Shown: piece by piece, positions 37,202-48,637 of the stretch
Layout of the letters: each line of letters starts with the position of its first letter
How positions within the stretch are numbered: position 1 is the first letter of the stretch
Assembly (NCBI GenBank): GCA_034670405.1
Contig: JAXDDX010000007.1
Coordinates: forward strand, 624,001 to 688,000
DNA length: 64,000 nucleotides
Direction: 5' to 3'
DNA from: Hoplostethus atlanticus
Taxonomy: Eukaryota; Chordata; Actinopteri; Trachichthyiformes; Trachichthyidae
Notes under the pieces: model-generated
Databases searched by the model: none
What the model saw: the letters and a program-made list of their open reading frames with translations, nothing else
Told to the model about the DNA's origin: nothing
Position numbers and translations under genes: made by a program

Positions 37202-39756
37202 CAGCAAGGCTGAGCAGTGCTCCCATGCTGCGCTGCCTAACGAGAGGGCAGGTCAGCCATTAAATGGGTGTTAATGCGAGAAATCGGAGGCCATTAGGCC
37301 TCTCTTTGTTGTCGTGCCTCTGAGTGGCTAGTTAGACCCTTGAAATAGGAAAGGCCTTATTAGCCCTCACATGAAGAAAGAGAGGGAATGTATGGAGCGT
37401 TTAGCACTGCATGGAGCAGGCCGGTCTGCTGCCGGTGCTGGGAGAGTGTGGCGTATGGTAGAATGTGTGTATTCGGCTTTAGCGCTGCAGGATTCTCCAA
37501 ACAGTTTCTCTTGCAATCTGAGTAACAGCAAAGCAGCAATGCAGTAACCATGTAAAAAGTGGGACTTTGTTATTGGACGGTACAGAGAAGGAAATAGTCT
37601 TTTCTTCTGCTTTTAAGAAATAGGGGAGATCTCAATTCTGCATGGTTTTGTGTGAAATGTCTCTCCTTAAACCCCCTCGGGAGCACAGAGGAGATGACAG
37701 AGAAAACATTCTTCAGACTTTATGGGATAAATTTGAAGATGCTAACACACTCAGGAGAGTTAAATGACACTTCATTCATTTGTCATTTGAAGACCTCTTG
37801 TTTTGATCAGATGAGATGAATGAGCTTATATGTGGTTGTTTCTCTTGAGTTGAATTTGAGAAACAGGAGAAAAGTGCCTTTAGTCTCGTCTCCACACAAC
37901 AACACAGAAATGTATTGAATGTGCATTTTACTTAGTATTGCAACTATCATTTCATACATACTGTAGACAGGAACGTGGACGAGGCTCTCTGCAGATGTAC
38001 AGCCATGCTCTGCAGCACTGCTATGTGCTCTGCAGACTATACTGTAAATCCTGTTGCTTTAACATTAACCTGAGCTCCAGTGCTCAGCAGCTTCATCGGG
38101 GGAACGCCGCTCGCCCCAGAGCAACCCGGTTCTCACAGCTCTTTAATTGCATCGGCCGGATAATCAGACATACGTTTTATCACCCGCTGGCAGAACACGC
38201 ACTGCAGGCCGCGGGGCCGCCGCTGCCTACCTCTCTCATCTGCTTGCACTGGGAACTGCATAATTTGACCGAATGTGAGAAAACATCTGAGTGTTTGAAT
38301 TATGATTGAACTAAAGGAAAAAGGGAAATAAATAAACAGCTTGACTGATATGGAAAAAAAGGGTCAGACAATTGGGGAAAGGCTTGTTTGTCCATAGGAA
38401 ATCAATCCCCAGCATATCTGATCTGCCTTTCATGACCCCGCAGGACCCCTGAATATTCTGTATGGCCTGATCTCAATTAGCTCAAAAGTCCTCCAGTCGA
38501 GCCCGGGATGCAACTTTCTCAGCCTCTCTTTTCCTCTCCGGTTCGGCCTCACACCGAGGTTATGTTTTCACCCTTCGTTAGTTGGCTCGTTCGTCTTGCC
38601 TGTGTGTGTGTCAGCGGGATTTCTCCCAAAAAACGTACAAACGCCTTTCCATGAAATGCGGCGGACAGATAGGCCCGGAGCCGAGCGACAATTGATTAGA
38701 TTTGGTGGTGATCTGGGTCTGGGATTTCCACCGTTGGATGATTATCGTCTTTAGCCGTGACTAGGAAACTAATCCTATAGGGTGTGTTTGCAGGGTCAGC
38801 AATGACAGCAAGTCAGAGTGCCTCTTTCTCTTCTGACTCTCTTTCTCCCGCTGATGAAAAAAGTTTCTAACGTGGCCTATTAAAAATATAGCGGCCTTCT
38901 TTGGGAGCAGCTGAGTTCAGCTGGGGTCATTAGAGACTGAGCGAAGGACGGAGTGGAAAGGAGGGGGGGGTTAGAGGGTTAGAGGGCTCACAGGGGGCCA
39001 AAGTGCTGCTGCTAATTGGCTGCAATAAAGGAATTAAATTAGCCTGATATAATCTCTGCAGTGGGTGCCCCATCCTCCTCTGCCTTTTCTCTCCCTCCCT
39101 CCATCCCTCCTCTTCCTGCCCCCCCGCCCCCTTCCCCTCATGGTGTTCCCAGGGTGCCCCTAACACACATGGACCAGTTCCACATACCCAGAAGTTTTTC
39201 CCCAGATCAACCAGAACATACCTCTCTCTCTCTCCCGCTCTGACACGACAGGAAAATATTTGCAGCTGAATATGGAAGAGAAAATAAAGAGGTAAAAGTG
39301 AAAATGGGCAAAAAAATAAAAAAGGATGAGATTGCTTAAGTGAAGAAACATTAGATTAGAAGTTTGTTTCATGAAAATTGTTTTGAGCTTTAAGAGGGAA
39401 GATGATGCCGCTTGACAGTGTTCTCAGTCGTTCTCAGTGAATGTGTGTGTGTGTGTTGGTGTGAATGGGTGCTTAAACGAAAACTGATCATTATCCGGTT
39501 TTGTCCAGTTCTTGTCCCCCAGCAGAATCAAATCCAGACAGTTGTTTATGTCACGCCTCAGGGCCCGGTCTAGAAATGCTCTGTTTTTTTTCCACGGTTG
39601 GGTTTCGGTTTCTAGTTATTCCAATTTAAAAAGTTTACCAGATCCTCCAAACCATCAAAAGCTTCGGAGAAACTTGGAAATTCATCATCATCATCATCAA
39701 CATCCCCAGTTGCTCAAGCCCAAGATGTTGCAAAGTTTTATTTTTCTGGTATAAAA
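34594..39756 (+). other. ntn1 large intron, third part
   Basis: No exon or RNA gene was recognised. Holds poly-A at 35159-35172 and 36360-36374, CA and TG arrays at 36984-37012 and 37166-37198, and a purine-rich stretch around 38940-38980. 38100-38480 is repeat-free and mixed-composition, a possible conserved block. Confidence 0.6.
36984..37198. repeat. CA array and TG array
   Basis: (CA)n at 36984-37012 and (TG)n at 37166-37198, an inverted pair about 150 bases apart. Confidence 0.95.
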
Positions 39757-39764
39757 AATAAGAC
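39757..39764. repeat. target-site duplication, left copy
   Basis: AATAAGAC directly before the hAT-type element, identical to 40246-40253. Confidence 0.93.
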
Positions 39765-40245
39765 CAGGGCCGGCCCTAGACTTTTGGGGGACCTAAGCAG
39801 GATTTGGTTTGGGGGCCCCCCTCATTGTAACGTGTTGCCACTTCACATGGCACTGAACCAACTTGCGTATTGTAAAAATTAGTTTAATCACACATAATGT
39901 ACAAATAAGCATGTAAAGTCTAAAGTGGGACCTGTTAGCAGCAACACTATCTTTAAATAGACTACAGTAAATACAGTAGTTGTCTATTACCCCCTAAGTG
40001 CTGGCAAACTGTCGAAGAATAGCTTGTGAAGATACTTATCCCCCCCCGCCCGTCTCTGAGCTTATTGTTTTGTCACTATTTGTGGGCAAAAATGGCACGA
40101 AATGTTGTCAGTTTTTGTTTAGGAAGTTACATTTTTATTTCATTATTGTCTCGTGTTCATTAAAAAAATATTTTCTAGGGGGCCCCCAGAGACCAGGGGG
40201 CCTTAAGCAACTGCTTGTATCGTTTAATGGGTAGGGCCGGCTCTG
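39765..40245 (+). mobile_element. non-autonomous hAT-type transposon (MITE), 481 bp
   Basis: Left end CAGGGCCGGCCCTAGAC and right end TAGGGCCGGCTCTG are terminal inverted repeats: 13 of 14 outer bases match after reverse complementing. Subterminal G-rich/C-rich blocks (GGGGGCCCCC near both ends) add a second inverted match. Perfect 8-bp duplications of AATAAGAC flank it, as expected for hAT transposition. The interior has no transposase frame, so it must have moved with enzyme supplied by another copy. The intact ends and identical duplications suggest a fairly recent insertion. Confidence 0.93.
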
Positions 40246-40253
40246 AATAAGAC
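40246..40253. repeat. target-site duplication, right copy
   Basis: AATAAGAC directly after the hAT-type element. Confidence 0.93.
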
Positions 40254-41538
40254 CATATATATATACATGTATAAAAATTTGGTTTGGTTTTTATCTTTCA
40301 TAATATAACATTGGTTGACGTGAGGCAATATAAGAACAGTGGTAGAGGTAGAAAGGATATTTTAGCATGACTTCATTTTGAAAACCTGCCCCCAGGATTT
40401 CTAGAACCAGGAGCAGATTGGATTATTGGATGGAAGTAGATGTATAAACGTGATTTACAGATGGATAGTGTTAAAAAACATTCTGAGAAACATATAAAAT
40501 GAAATAAAAAATAATTTGCTGATATAAAAGGATGAACTCACTCTCGTTATTGTGGTAAATGACATTTACGTGACGCCATAATTGCATCTAAAGGGAAAGC
40601 ATGATATCGTATATCGCCTCAACCCCTCAGTTGCCCTCAATTAGCCCTCATTTTATTTGGGAAGTCCCGACTCCATCGCGGCAGCGTCTGGATCAACAAA
40701 CACAAGACAAAAAGGAATATCGTTTCTAATTTACGAGGCGACATAAACAGACCCTGGAAACAGGATGCAATTAAATTAATTGTTGCCGTGAAACAGATTT
40801 ATTAGTGTGATATGTGACATGAGTACAAAATATGCAGCACATCAGCTTGGTTACAGAGCGAAGATAAATATTTCCCCCAATTTCACATCACTCAGTGTTT
40901 TGGTTCGCTGGTTATTATGGGGCCTTTAAAAAAAAAGTGAAATTCTTCACTTGTTTTGGGAAAAACAGTCATTATCGGGCGATGGGCGATTACTTCTTCA
41001 TCGTGGAATTCCAGGGCTTGTGAATCACATCTCTGCCTTAGTGTGGTCCGTAGCCAGGGAAAGTGTCAACAAGGAATCAATCTGGCTGCAAAATGATTGT
41101 TTGTGATGTCTGCACTCAAAATGAAATCCCAGACATTAAGGTGCGGGTGTGAAAAAAAAAGAAGAAAAAATCCAATATACCACACACAAATATCAGTGTG
41201 CCCGCACGTCCACATGCAGCGCTTCTATGCACAACGCTTTCCCGACACTAAAGCACAGTTTGGCTGTGCAAATAACACTCGTGTCACATGCGTGCATTTA
41301 CACGAGCGCGCAGCTATGCATCAGATGTTCACCCGCTGTGGCGAGCGGATTGGCTCTCTGAAACGGATCCCATGTGTGGGATCTTCTCTCTGACACCACA
41401 TCTGATTCTGTGTTTGGCCATGACAAGCAGCAAACCTCCCAACCGCTCCTGGCATGCGTGTGTTATGTTTCCCCCCATGCATCCCCAAGAGGGAGGCCAC
41501 TCCTCAGCACGCTGCCTGCAGGTTAGCGGGCCAGAGGG

Positions 41539-41546
41539 CGAGAGAG

Positions 41547-41609
<63 letters not shown>
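41539..41609. repeat. GA microsatellite
   Basis: AG run of about 35 units with a CG interruption near its start. Confidence 0.97.
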
Positions 41610-41612
<3 letters not shown>

Positions 41613-43498
41613 AAGAGAAGGAGAAAGTGAATAGAGTGAGCATGAGGGATATGATAAAGGGAGATTTTGGGTTTCAGTTTATGAAAACAACAGCAGAAAT
41701 AAATCACAATAAAGACATTTCACTAAAGTGCATGCAAGCAAGCTTACTCTCTCTCTCTCTCTCTCTCTCCCCCCAAAACCCCTCCCAAACCAAAACATGG
41801 CAGAGGTAGTGGACACCCAATATTTTTTTATTTTGTCTTGGGGGGGGGGTTTTTCGAAGTTAATCTGATTACTTTCGGGGGGCGCCCATAGGATTAAAAG
41901 TAAACTGTTCATGTATGGGCTCCCCCTTTGTGTTTGTTTAAAACTGCGGGGCTCCGGCCGGCCCCCCCTGCTCGCCGGCGCTGGTGTTGAGTGTTGCTAT
42001 TCTGTCCTGTTTGGGTGAGCGGCCCAGGGCGTCGTGGAAATGCGACGGCCAGATCGAACACGGAGCCTCCGCCACGGCACCGCGACCTCCCGGGACCTTG
42101 CAAAGTTGTTGATGAACTAGCGTCGGTGGGGCTTTATTTTGGTGGTGGATGGCAGACAGTAGTCTCACAGTGTGGGTGGTCAGATATTTAATATGGTTTG
42201 ATGTAAAAGTGGAAAAAAAGCAGGCCAAATAAGATACAGATTTTTCTCAGAGTATATATATATATATAGTCCTTTTTTCCTTTTTTTTGGTTTGCTGCTG
42301 TAATCTGGGGTAGCGAGGTGCCAGAGCGGAGGTGAAGAGGTGACGTGAAAGTGGCAGCGATCAGCCGGTGGAGTGTCTCCTCAGAGCGAAGCTAGGCCGT
42401 TACTTCTGTGACCGGCATCACTCAAGTGCGAGGCTTATCGTAAGTAAGTCGAGCTTAACCTCAACCCCCCCCCCACCCCCCGGCTCTGTTGGCTGAATTT
42501 CCCCTCTAATTAGCGGAGGGGAGCCCAACTTTGTGCTGCTGAGAGACCCGAGGTCAGTCGATAGAGAGCTTGGGAACCACTCGAAGAAACTCAAGCTAAT
42601 TAGCCGACCTTTTTCCAAAAGGCACTGATGCGATGTGTTCAGGCCCCTGCGCGGGAAAAACGGCAACTCACTGATAAACACGTCAGCGGTCCCGTTACAT
42701 TCTCCAGTCGGAGGTTAAGCTGCTCTAACGGCAGTTAAATTACTCTGCAGCTTTTCTTTTTTTTTGTCATTTTCAGAGAGTTGAGGTCCACGTTGCAGGG
42801 AGGTGCTGAAAAGCTTTAGGTAAAGCTTAGCGTTATCCAGCTAACTCAATTACACTCGTTTTAAAGGTATCACTTTTTCTTCTGCTCACCTGGGGTTGGT
42901 TACAGCCGGCCACCGCCACGCTAATCCAGCCTGAAGCAGTTAACTTGATTAAAAACAGGCCAGATACTTGAAGGTGTTTTAAAATACATCTTTAGTAAAA
43001 TTAATAATAAAATAAAACATCTATTACATCATTACTTAACAAAACTACTCAGATTTAATTAAAGGAAAAATGTCAGATTTAATTAAAGGAAAGAAAATTT
43101 AAAAAATATTTACTTAAAAATATTTAAGTACAGTGTTAAATTAATGAATTACATGTTTCAAGTCACTTTGTGTTTTTGTTTTGTTTTTAGTTAAATTGAT
43201 ATTTGTAGTTCGGTTCTTGCTTCCTTAAGTGCAATACCAATTAAAGGTTCTCACATCAATGCGAAGATGTTGAATCAGGGGGAGAGAGAGCCTGACTTCA
43301 GAGTGTGTGTGTGTATGTGTGTGTGTGTGTATTGTGGAGTGAATGGTAGTGGAGGTCTTTGTTTGCCCTGTAGGCTGTAGGTGTGTGAGCTGATTGCTTG
43401 GCTGGAATAAACTACAACTCAGCTTTTGTGTCTGCTGTCTCCATTGAGGGGCAGCCACCCTGAATCCTGCTGGCTCTAAAGAGCAGGTGCGAGGAGGG

Positions 43499-43502
<4 letters not shown>

Positions 43503-43543
<41 letters not shown>

Positions 43544-43570
43544 GTGTGTGTGTGCGTGTGTGTGTGTGTG
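43503..43570. repeat. TG microsatellite
   Basis: TG run with two CG interruptions. Confidence 0.97.
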
Positions 43571-45718
43571 AAGAAGTGGTCCTATTTGGCAGCAGCACTC
43601 TTATCAGGATCATCTTCCTGAAAAGAGCTGCCAGGTATTTCAACAGAGGTTGTTGTTTCCCCCGAATGCTCCCCGCTCAGTGCGTCTGGTGTCTCTTACT
43701 GTATAGGCAGGAAATCTACCCGCTTCCTCAGGGCTGCGGAGGAAGTGTCATCATGTAAAATCTCCGCCTCCACTTCTAGTCTCCACTTCAAATATAGCTT
43801 ACGCTCTAAGACGGTTTTCACAGATCACCTGAATTCCTCTCAGTGAATTTCCCTGCAGCGTATCCTCTGTTGCCGCAGCACCGACTGAGAGAAAGGGCCT
43901 GGAGATCAGACACAAACTGACATCCCAATTTCAAAAACGCAGGGTTGGCTATGTGCAGTGGAGGGCGAACCCACCGCAACTCACTTAAATTCACACTATG
44001 GTATCAAATGAATCAGACTGTTACAGGAAAATAAGGTCATTTAAAAAACAATAACGTAAATCGATACTATTCTAAAAATATAACCATTTATTGGTGGTTA
44101 GTGTTATTTCTTGAATGGTAACTGACTGTAGGGGATCTGACGTTAATGTCCGGCGCTGAAATCAGCAGCAAGTCGGAAACCTCGGTCAGACGCTAGAAGG
44201 GAGAACAGAGAGTCCCGAGTCGCCGGGGGTATTAGATCATGAGCGACAGCCCCGTGTTATCTTTAAAAACAAGTTGATCATCGAGTCGATAGCGAGTCAT
44301 GAAAGAAAACAGGCAACTCTACGCGGATGGACGATGCCGAGTGATGTCTGAACGACACGCGGTTGTTTCGCGGCGCTGCAAGGAAACCCGATAAGCTCGC
44401 GCCAGACGAATCGCGTATCGGCTTACAGATCTTCAATTGTGTTTTAATCAAACTGGAAGAGGCAGCGGTGATGTAATTGTTAAAACAGTCTGCGCTCGTA
44501 AAGCACTTTGACGTGCACTCTCGTGTTGTCTCGTGCCAGCAATAATGATCATATCATAAAGTCATATTTTGCACAGCGGTGTGAGGTATTGTTGTGTGCG
44601 CCCTCTGGCACATTTCTCCAGTGTGTTTCAATGGAGACGGGTGTAAAAGGCATTGTGTGAACAAGCTGACATCACGCCTAGTGTCAGCCAGTTGAGATAA
44701 GAAGTGTTTTCGCTCGTTCCCGGCATTGATAGGTTGTCTCTGCGATACCCAACATGCCCTGCAGGATATCGGCATTACGCTCGTCTGGGCCATGCAAGTC
44801 CGACTGGCCTAGAATTCCCCCTCTCTCTCTTCACTCGGTCAGGGTGTAACGGAGACATGTCTGCTGTTCTGATGCCGTGCACTGATCCTCCACCAGCTCT
44901 GCTCCGCTCCATAGTGATCCCTGTCACCTCCAGGCAGGCTGAGGGATGGCTTTCACCAGCCCTGGCCCAGGGCAGCCAGTCAAAAGGAGCGAGGCCTGGC
45001 TAAAGCCAGCCGTCCTGCCCCGTGGCAGTCACAGGATGGGTTTACAAAGTGTATTTTTTTGTCACAAAGTGAGACAGATAACATTGAAATGTGTCAACTG
45101 ATCTTACCTAGCTAAAATAAATGTTATTTTAGGAAATAAAATATAGTAAAAGATTTCATGTGTTTTTAGATGGGTTCAATTTATGCTTGTGTGTTGCTTG
45201 CAAACACAAGTGGTTGTGGGTATCCGTAGGCTGCAGGGAGTTTCCCGTAGAGTCTCATATATACATGCATTCTGCAGTTAAAAGCAGAAGAAAAAAAGCC
45301 GCCATGCTGTCTATAACACTAGCAACATAAGTCATCCACAGGTATAAATCTAGCCTAGGACAGCAAGAAAAACAGATCTGTGTCACTTGGGTGAAAGAAA
45401 TCAGATCTAAACCCAATCAGTGATAAAGCAGATGCTGGGCTTTCCTGGTTTTAACCCCCATGTTAACTCTCGGAGAGGCAGATCACTGGTCAAACATGGA
45501 AAGGCCCCCGTGGTCACACGGGGTTAAAGATCCGGGGTTTGGTTCCCTGTGTAAATCCGGGCCAGCGTCACTACCCACCGAGGAGCAAGCCAACAGCCTC
45601 AGCCAGGGAGGGAGAACAAGCCGAGAGGCATTCTGCTAATTAAAGCCCCTGCTGTCCTGCAGGAAAGACAAGCTGGGAAAGCCAACCCATCCCACAGATA
45701 AGGAACTGGGCTGGTAGA

Positions 45719-45801
45719 GTGTGTGTGTGTGTGTGTGTGTTTTAGAAAAGATATTGTAATTAGCTCCTTGGAGTAGAGAGAAGGGGTCTCAGGGGTTCCA
45801 C

Positions 45802-45838
<37 letters not shown>
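45719..45838. repeat. TG array and CA array
   Basis: (TG)n at 45719-45740 and (CA)n at 45803-45838, an inverted pair about 60 bases apart. Confidence 0.96.
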
Positions 45839-45840
<2 letters not shown>

Positions 45841-46051
45841 CAGAGCAGCCCTCCAACCAGGTTCCACGTTGAGGAAGCCGAGCGGCGTCCTCCAGCTCCC
45901 TCCATTATGATGGGCAGACGATGAAAAGAGGAAGAGCTGTGTGATGAGGAGGTGCTGAAAAACATGGACAGATGTGCCAGCTGGGGGACGGACCCCAGTT
46001 ACACTCAGATAACCCCCCCGTTTCCACACATGCATACACATATATATCCCC

Positions 46052-46053
<2 letters not shown>

Positions 46054-46092
<39 letters not shown>
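46054..46092. repeat. (CA)n microsatellite
   Basis: Run of about 19 units. Confidence 0.97.
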
Positions 46093-46093
<1 letters not shown>

Positions 46094-46730
46094 TACAGCA
46101 GCAAACTACATCAGAAGTGTTAGCGTCTCGCTGTGAATAATGCATGAACGCGTCTGCGGCGGCGGTGGTGGTGGAGGACCGGTGTCTCGGACGGACGGCC
46201 TTAATGAAGCCGGGCATGTCTGCCAAAACGCCATGAATAAACATCAGCCGGCTAATTAAACTCAACGCCGGCAACTGTACTCATCAGTAAACCAGCGGCA
46301 GCTAGGGGTCTCTCACATGCACCGAGGGATTTGCAGGGGGAAAGGAGGAATGGTTAATGCTAAGCCTTGGATTTCTGTTCAGTGCGCTGCGGACTCTGCA
46401 GAGGGGGGCGGGATCTGGAGGGAGAGAGAGAGAGAGAAAGGAGGAGGGAGGAGAGCGAGTGAAGGAGAGGCAACAGGAGAGAAGGGAAAAAGGGGGAGAG
46501 AGAAAAGGGGGGCTTAGTGTTTGACCTCATTATCAGCAGAGTTGAAGCTCTCTCACCCTCTGTCCTCGGGGAGAGGATCTTTGGTGGCCCCTGTGGCGAG
46601 TCAGATGTGAATCTGGTAAACAGATACAGAAGGACGCTGAAACCTCACAGCGCTCGGTCAGCGCTTTTATACACCCTATCGATCACTGGCACTGGGAAAA
46701 TAGCAGGTCTGTTAAGGTAACGTGCCTTCC

Positions 46731-46782
46731 AGTAGGTCGACTTAAGCGTCTGCTAAATGACTGTAATGTAATGTAATAAATA
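46731..46782 (+). mobile_element. SINE 3' tail remnant (V-SINE type)
   Basis: TTAAGCGTCTGCTAAATGACTG followed by TAATGTAATGTAATA matches the conserved tail of V-SINE-type fish elements (AAAGCGTCTGCTAAATG). The tRNA-derived head was not recognised upstream, so this is a truncated copy or a tail shared with a LINE. Confidence 0.65.
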
Positions 46783-47296
46783 TTGTCATCTTGTATGAGC
46801 AGGAACAACTAAATAGAGCTTCATTTTCCTCTGCAGAGAATGAAGAATAAAAACCTTTATTGTCTGAGACGTGTCAGAGTGATTCAAGGTAATGGTTAGG
46901 ATGGTATTTGTATTATTTGAGATTAAGAATTAATAATTTAAGAATTCAATTCAGTTGTGAGGGAAATTTTCTTTCTTGCAAATTGCAATTAAATAATAAA
47001 AAAATACAAATACTTAACATAAAAGTGCAATAAAACCCAAATTCCTCCAATAGAAATCACATAGACCAAGATCAGTTGGTGAGACAGTAGCTTCATAGAG
47101 TGCAAGGTCACAAGATGCAACACCACTTCCTTCTGAAGTGGCACCCAGGGGACCTCTAACGGGGTGACCACCTCACCACCACGTACCTCACACCACGATA
47201 CCAAACCAGGCAAAAACACAAAAGAGTAATACAGATTCAATAAAATGCAGATAAAATCATTCATCATCATTTTATTGTACATGTCTAAAAGTCTAA

Positions 47297-47605
<309 letters not shown>

Positions 47606-48591
47606 TAAAAGATGTATAAAAAAGGGCATTTGGATTGTATTGTTTCAAATGCACAGAAGCCCTTTCTATTGTCATCTAAAGAAAAAAACACTACATTATT
47701 TTAAATACCATGCTGCTCAATTTCATTTTAACACAGTTTTTTTTTTAATCTATAACATATTTTTTCATCAGGGAAGACATAATCAGGTATCAGGCACCAC
47801 CTAGATCTCCTATTAAAGAGTTTGAGATGAATTACAGGAAAGTTGGAGAAAAAAAAAAAGAAAAAGCCCAGCAGTCTTTACATTCCAGAGACCTGTCTCA
47901 CCCCCCGTCTCTCTCTCTCTGTCAGCGGAGACGAGTTGGGGGTCTGCCGGGACCGCGGAGGTCGGGGTGGCTACGGGTGGGTTGGGGTGGGTGTTCCTTC
48001 ATTGACACTGAGTTATTTGGCTTCATTGGAGGGGGGGGGGATGGTGGTGGGGCTGACAGGACAAGCAAAACAAACAGATCGGAGGTGCGAAGTGATTCCC
48101 CGGTGCAGGTCAGAGATGAGTGAGAGAGGGGATCGGTGTAGGATGGAGAGAGAAGAAGAAGAAGAAGCAAAAGGTTACTGTGAAGCCAGTGTAGGTTATA
48201 TGAGGATAGGGTTCAACTGATTAATAAAAGGAGGGAGCGAGGGCAAAGGACAGATAGGGAGTGAAGGGAGGAGGGGGTGGAATGATGGGTAGGGAAGAGA
48301 GAGGAGGAGAGGAAGAGAACACACCCCTACGCAGGTGTGCTCACTCCTCGCTGTTGGGATGAATAGCATGCCATCAGCCCTCAGCATAGCTAATAAGGGT
48401 CAAAGAAAGAGGGGTGGGGGTGGGGGTGTGTGTGTGTATGTGGGGGGTGGGGGTGGGGGTGATTGAAAAGAGAGAGGCTATGTTTTCTCACCTCTCCTAT
48501 AGCTAGAGGGAAAGATAACAGGAGCCGAATCCCTGTGCAAACAAGTCCGGAGACACCTCAGACTTGCTTCGTATAGATTGCGCTTGCACAG

Positions 48592-48593
<2 letters not shown>

Positions 48594-48634
<41 letters not shown>
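48594..48634. repeat. (CA)n microsatellite
   Basis: Run of about 20 units. Confidence 0.97.

Positions 48635-48637
<3 letters not shown>

Noticed and set aside
45500..45560. tRNA-like or SINE head (GGGGTTAAAGATCCGGGGTTTG)
   Set aside because: Only a vague B-box resemblance, with no A box, cloverleaf or tail.
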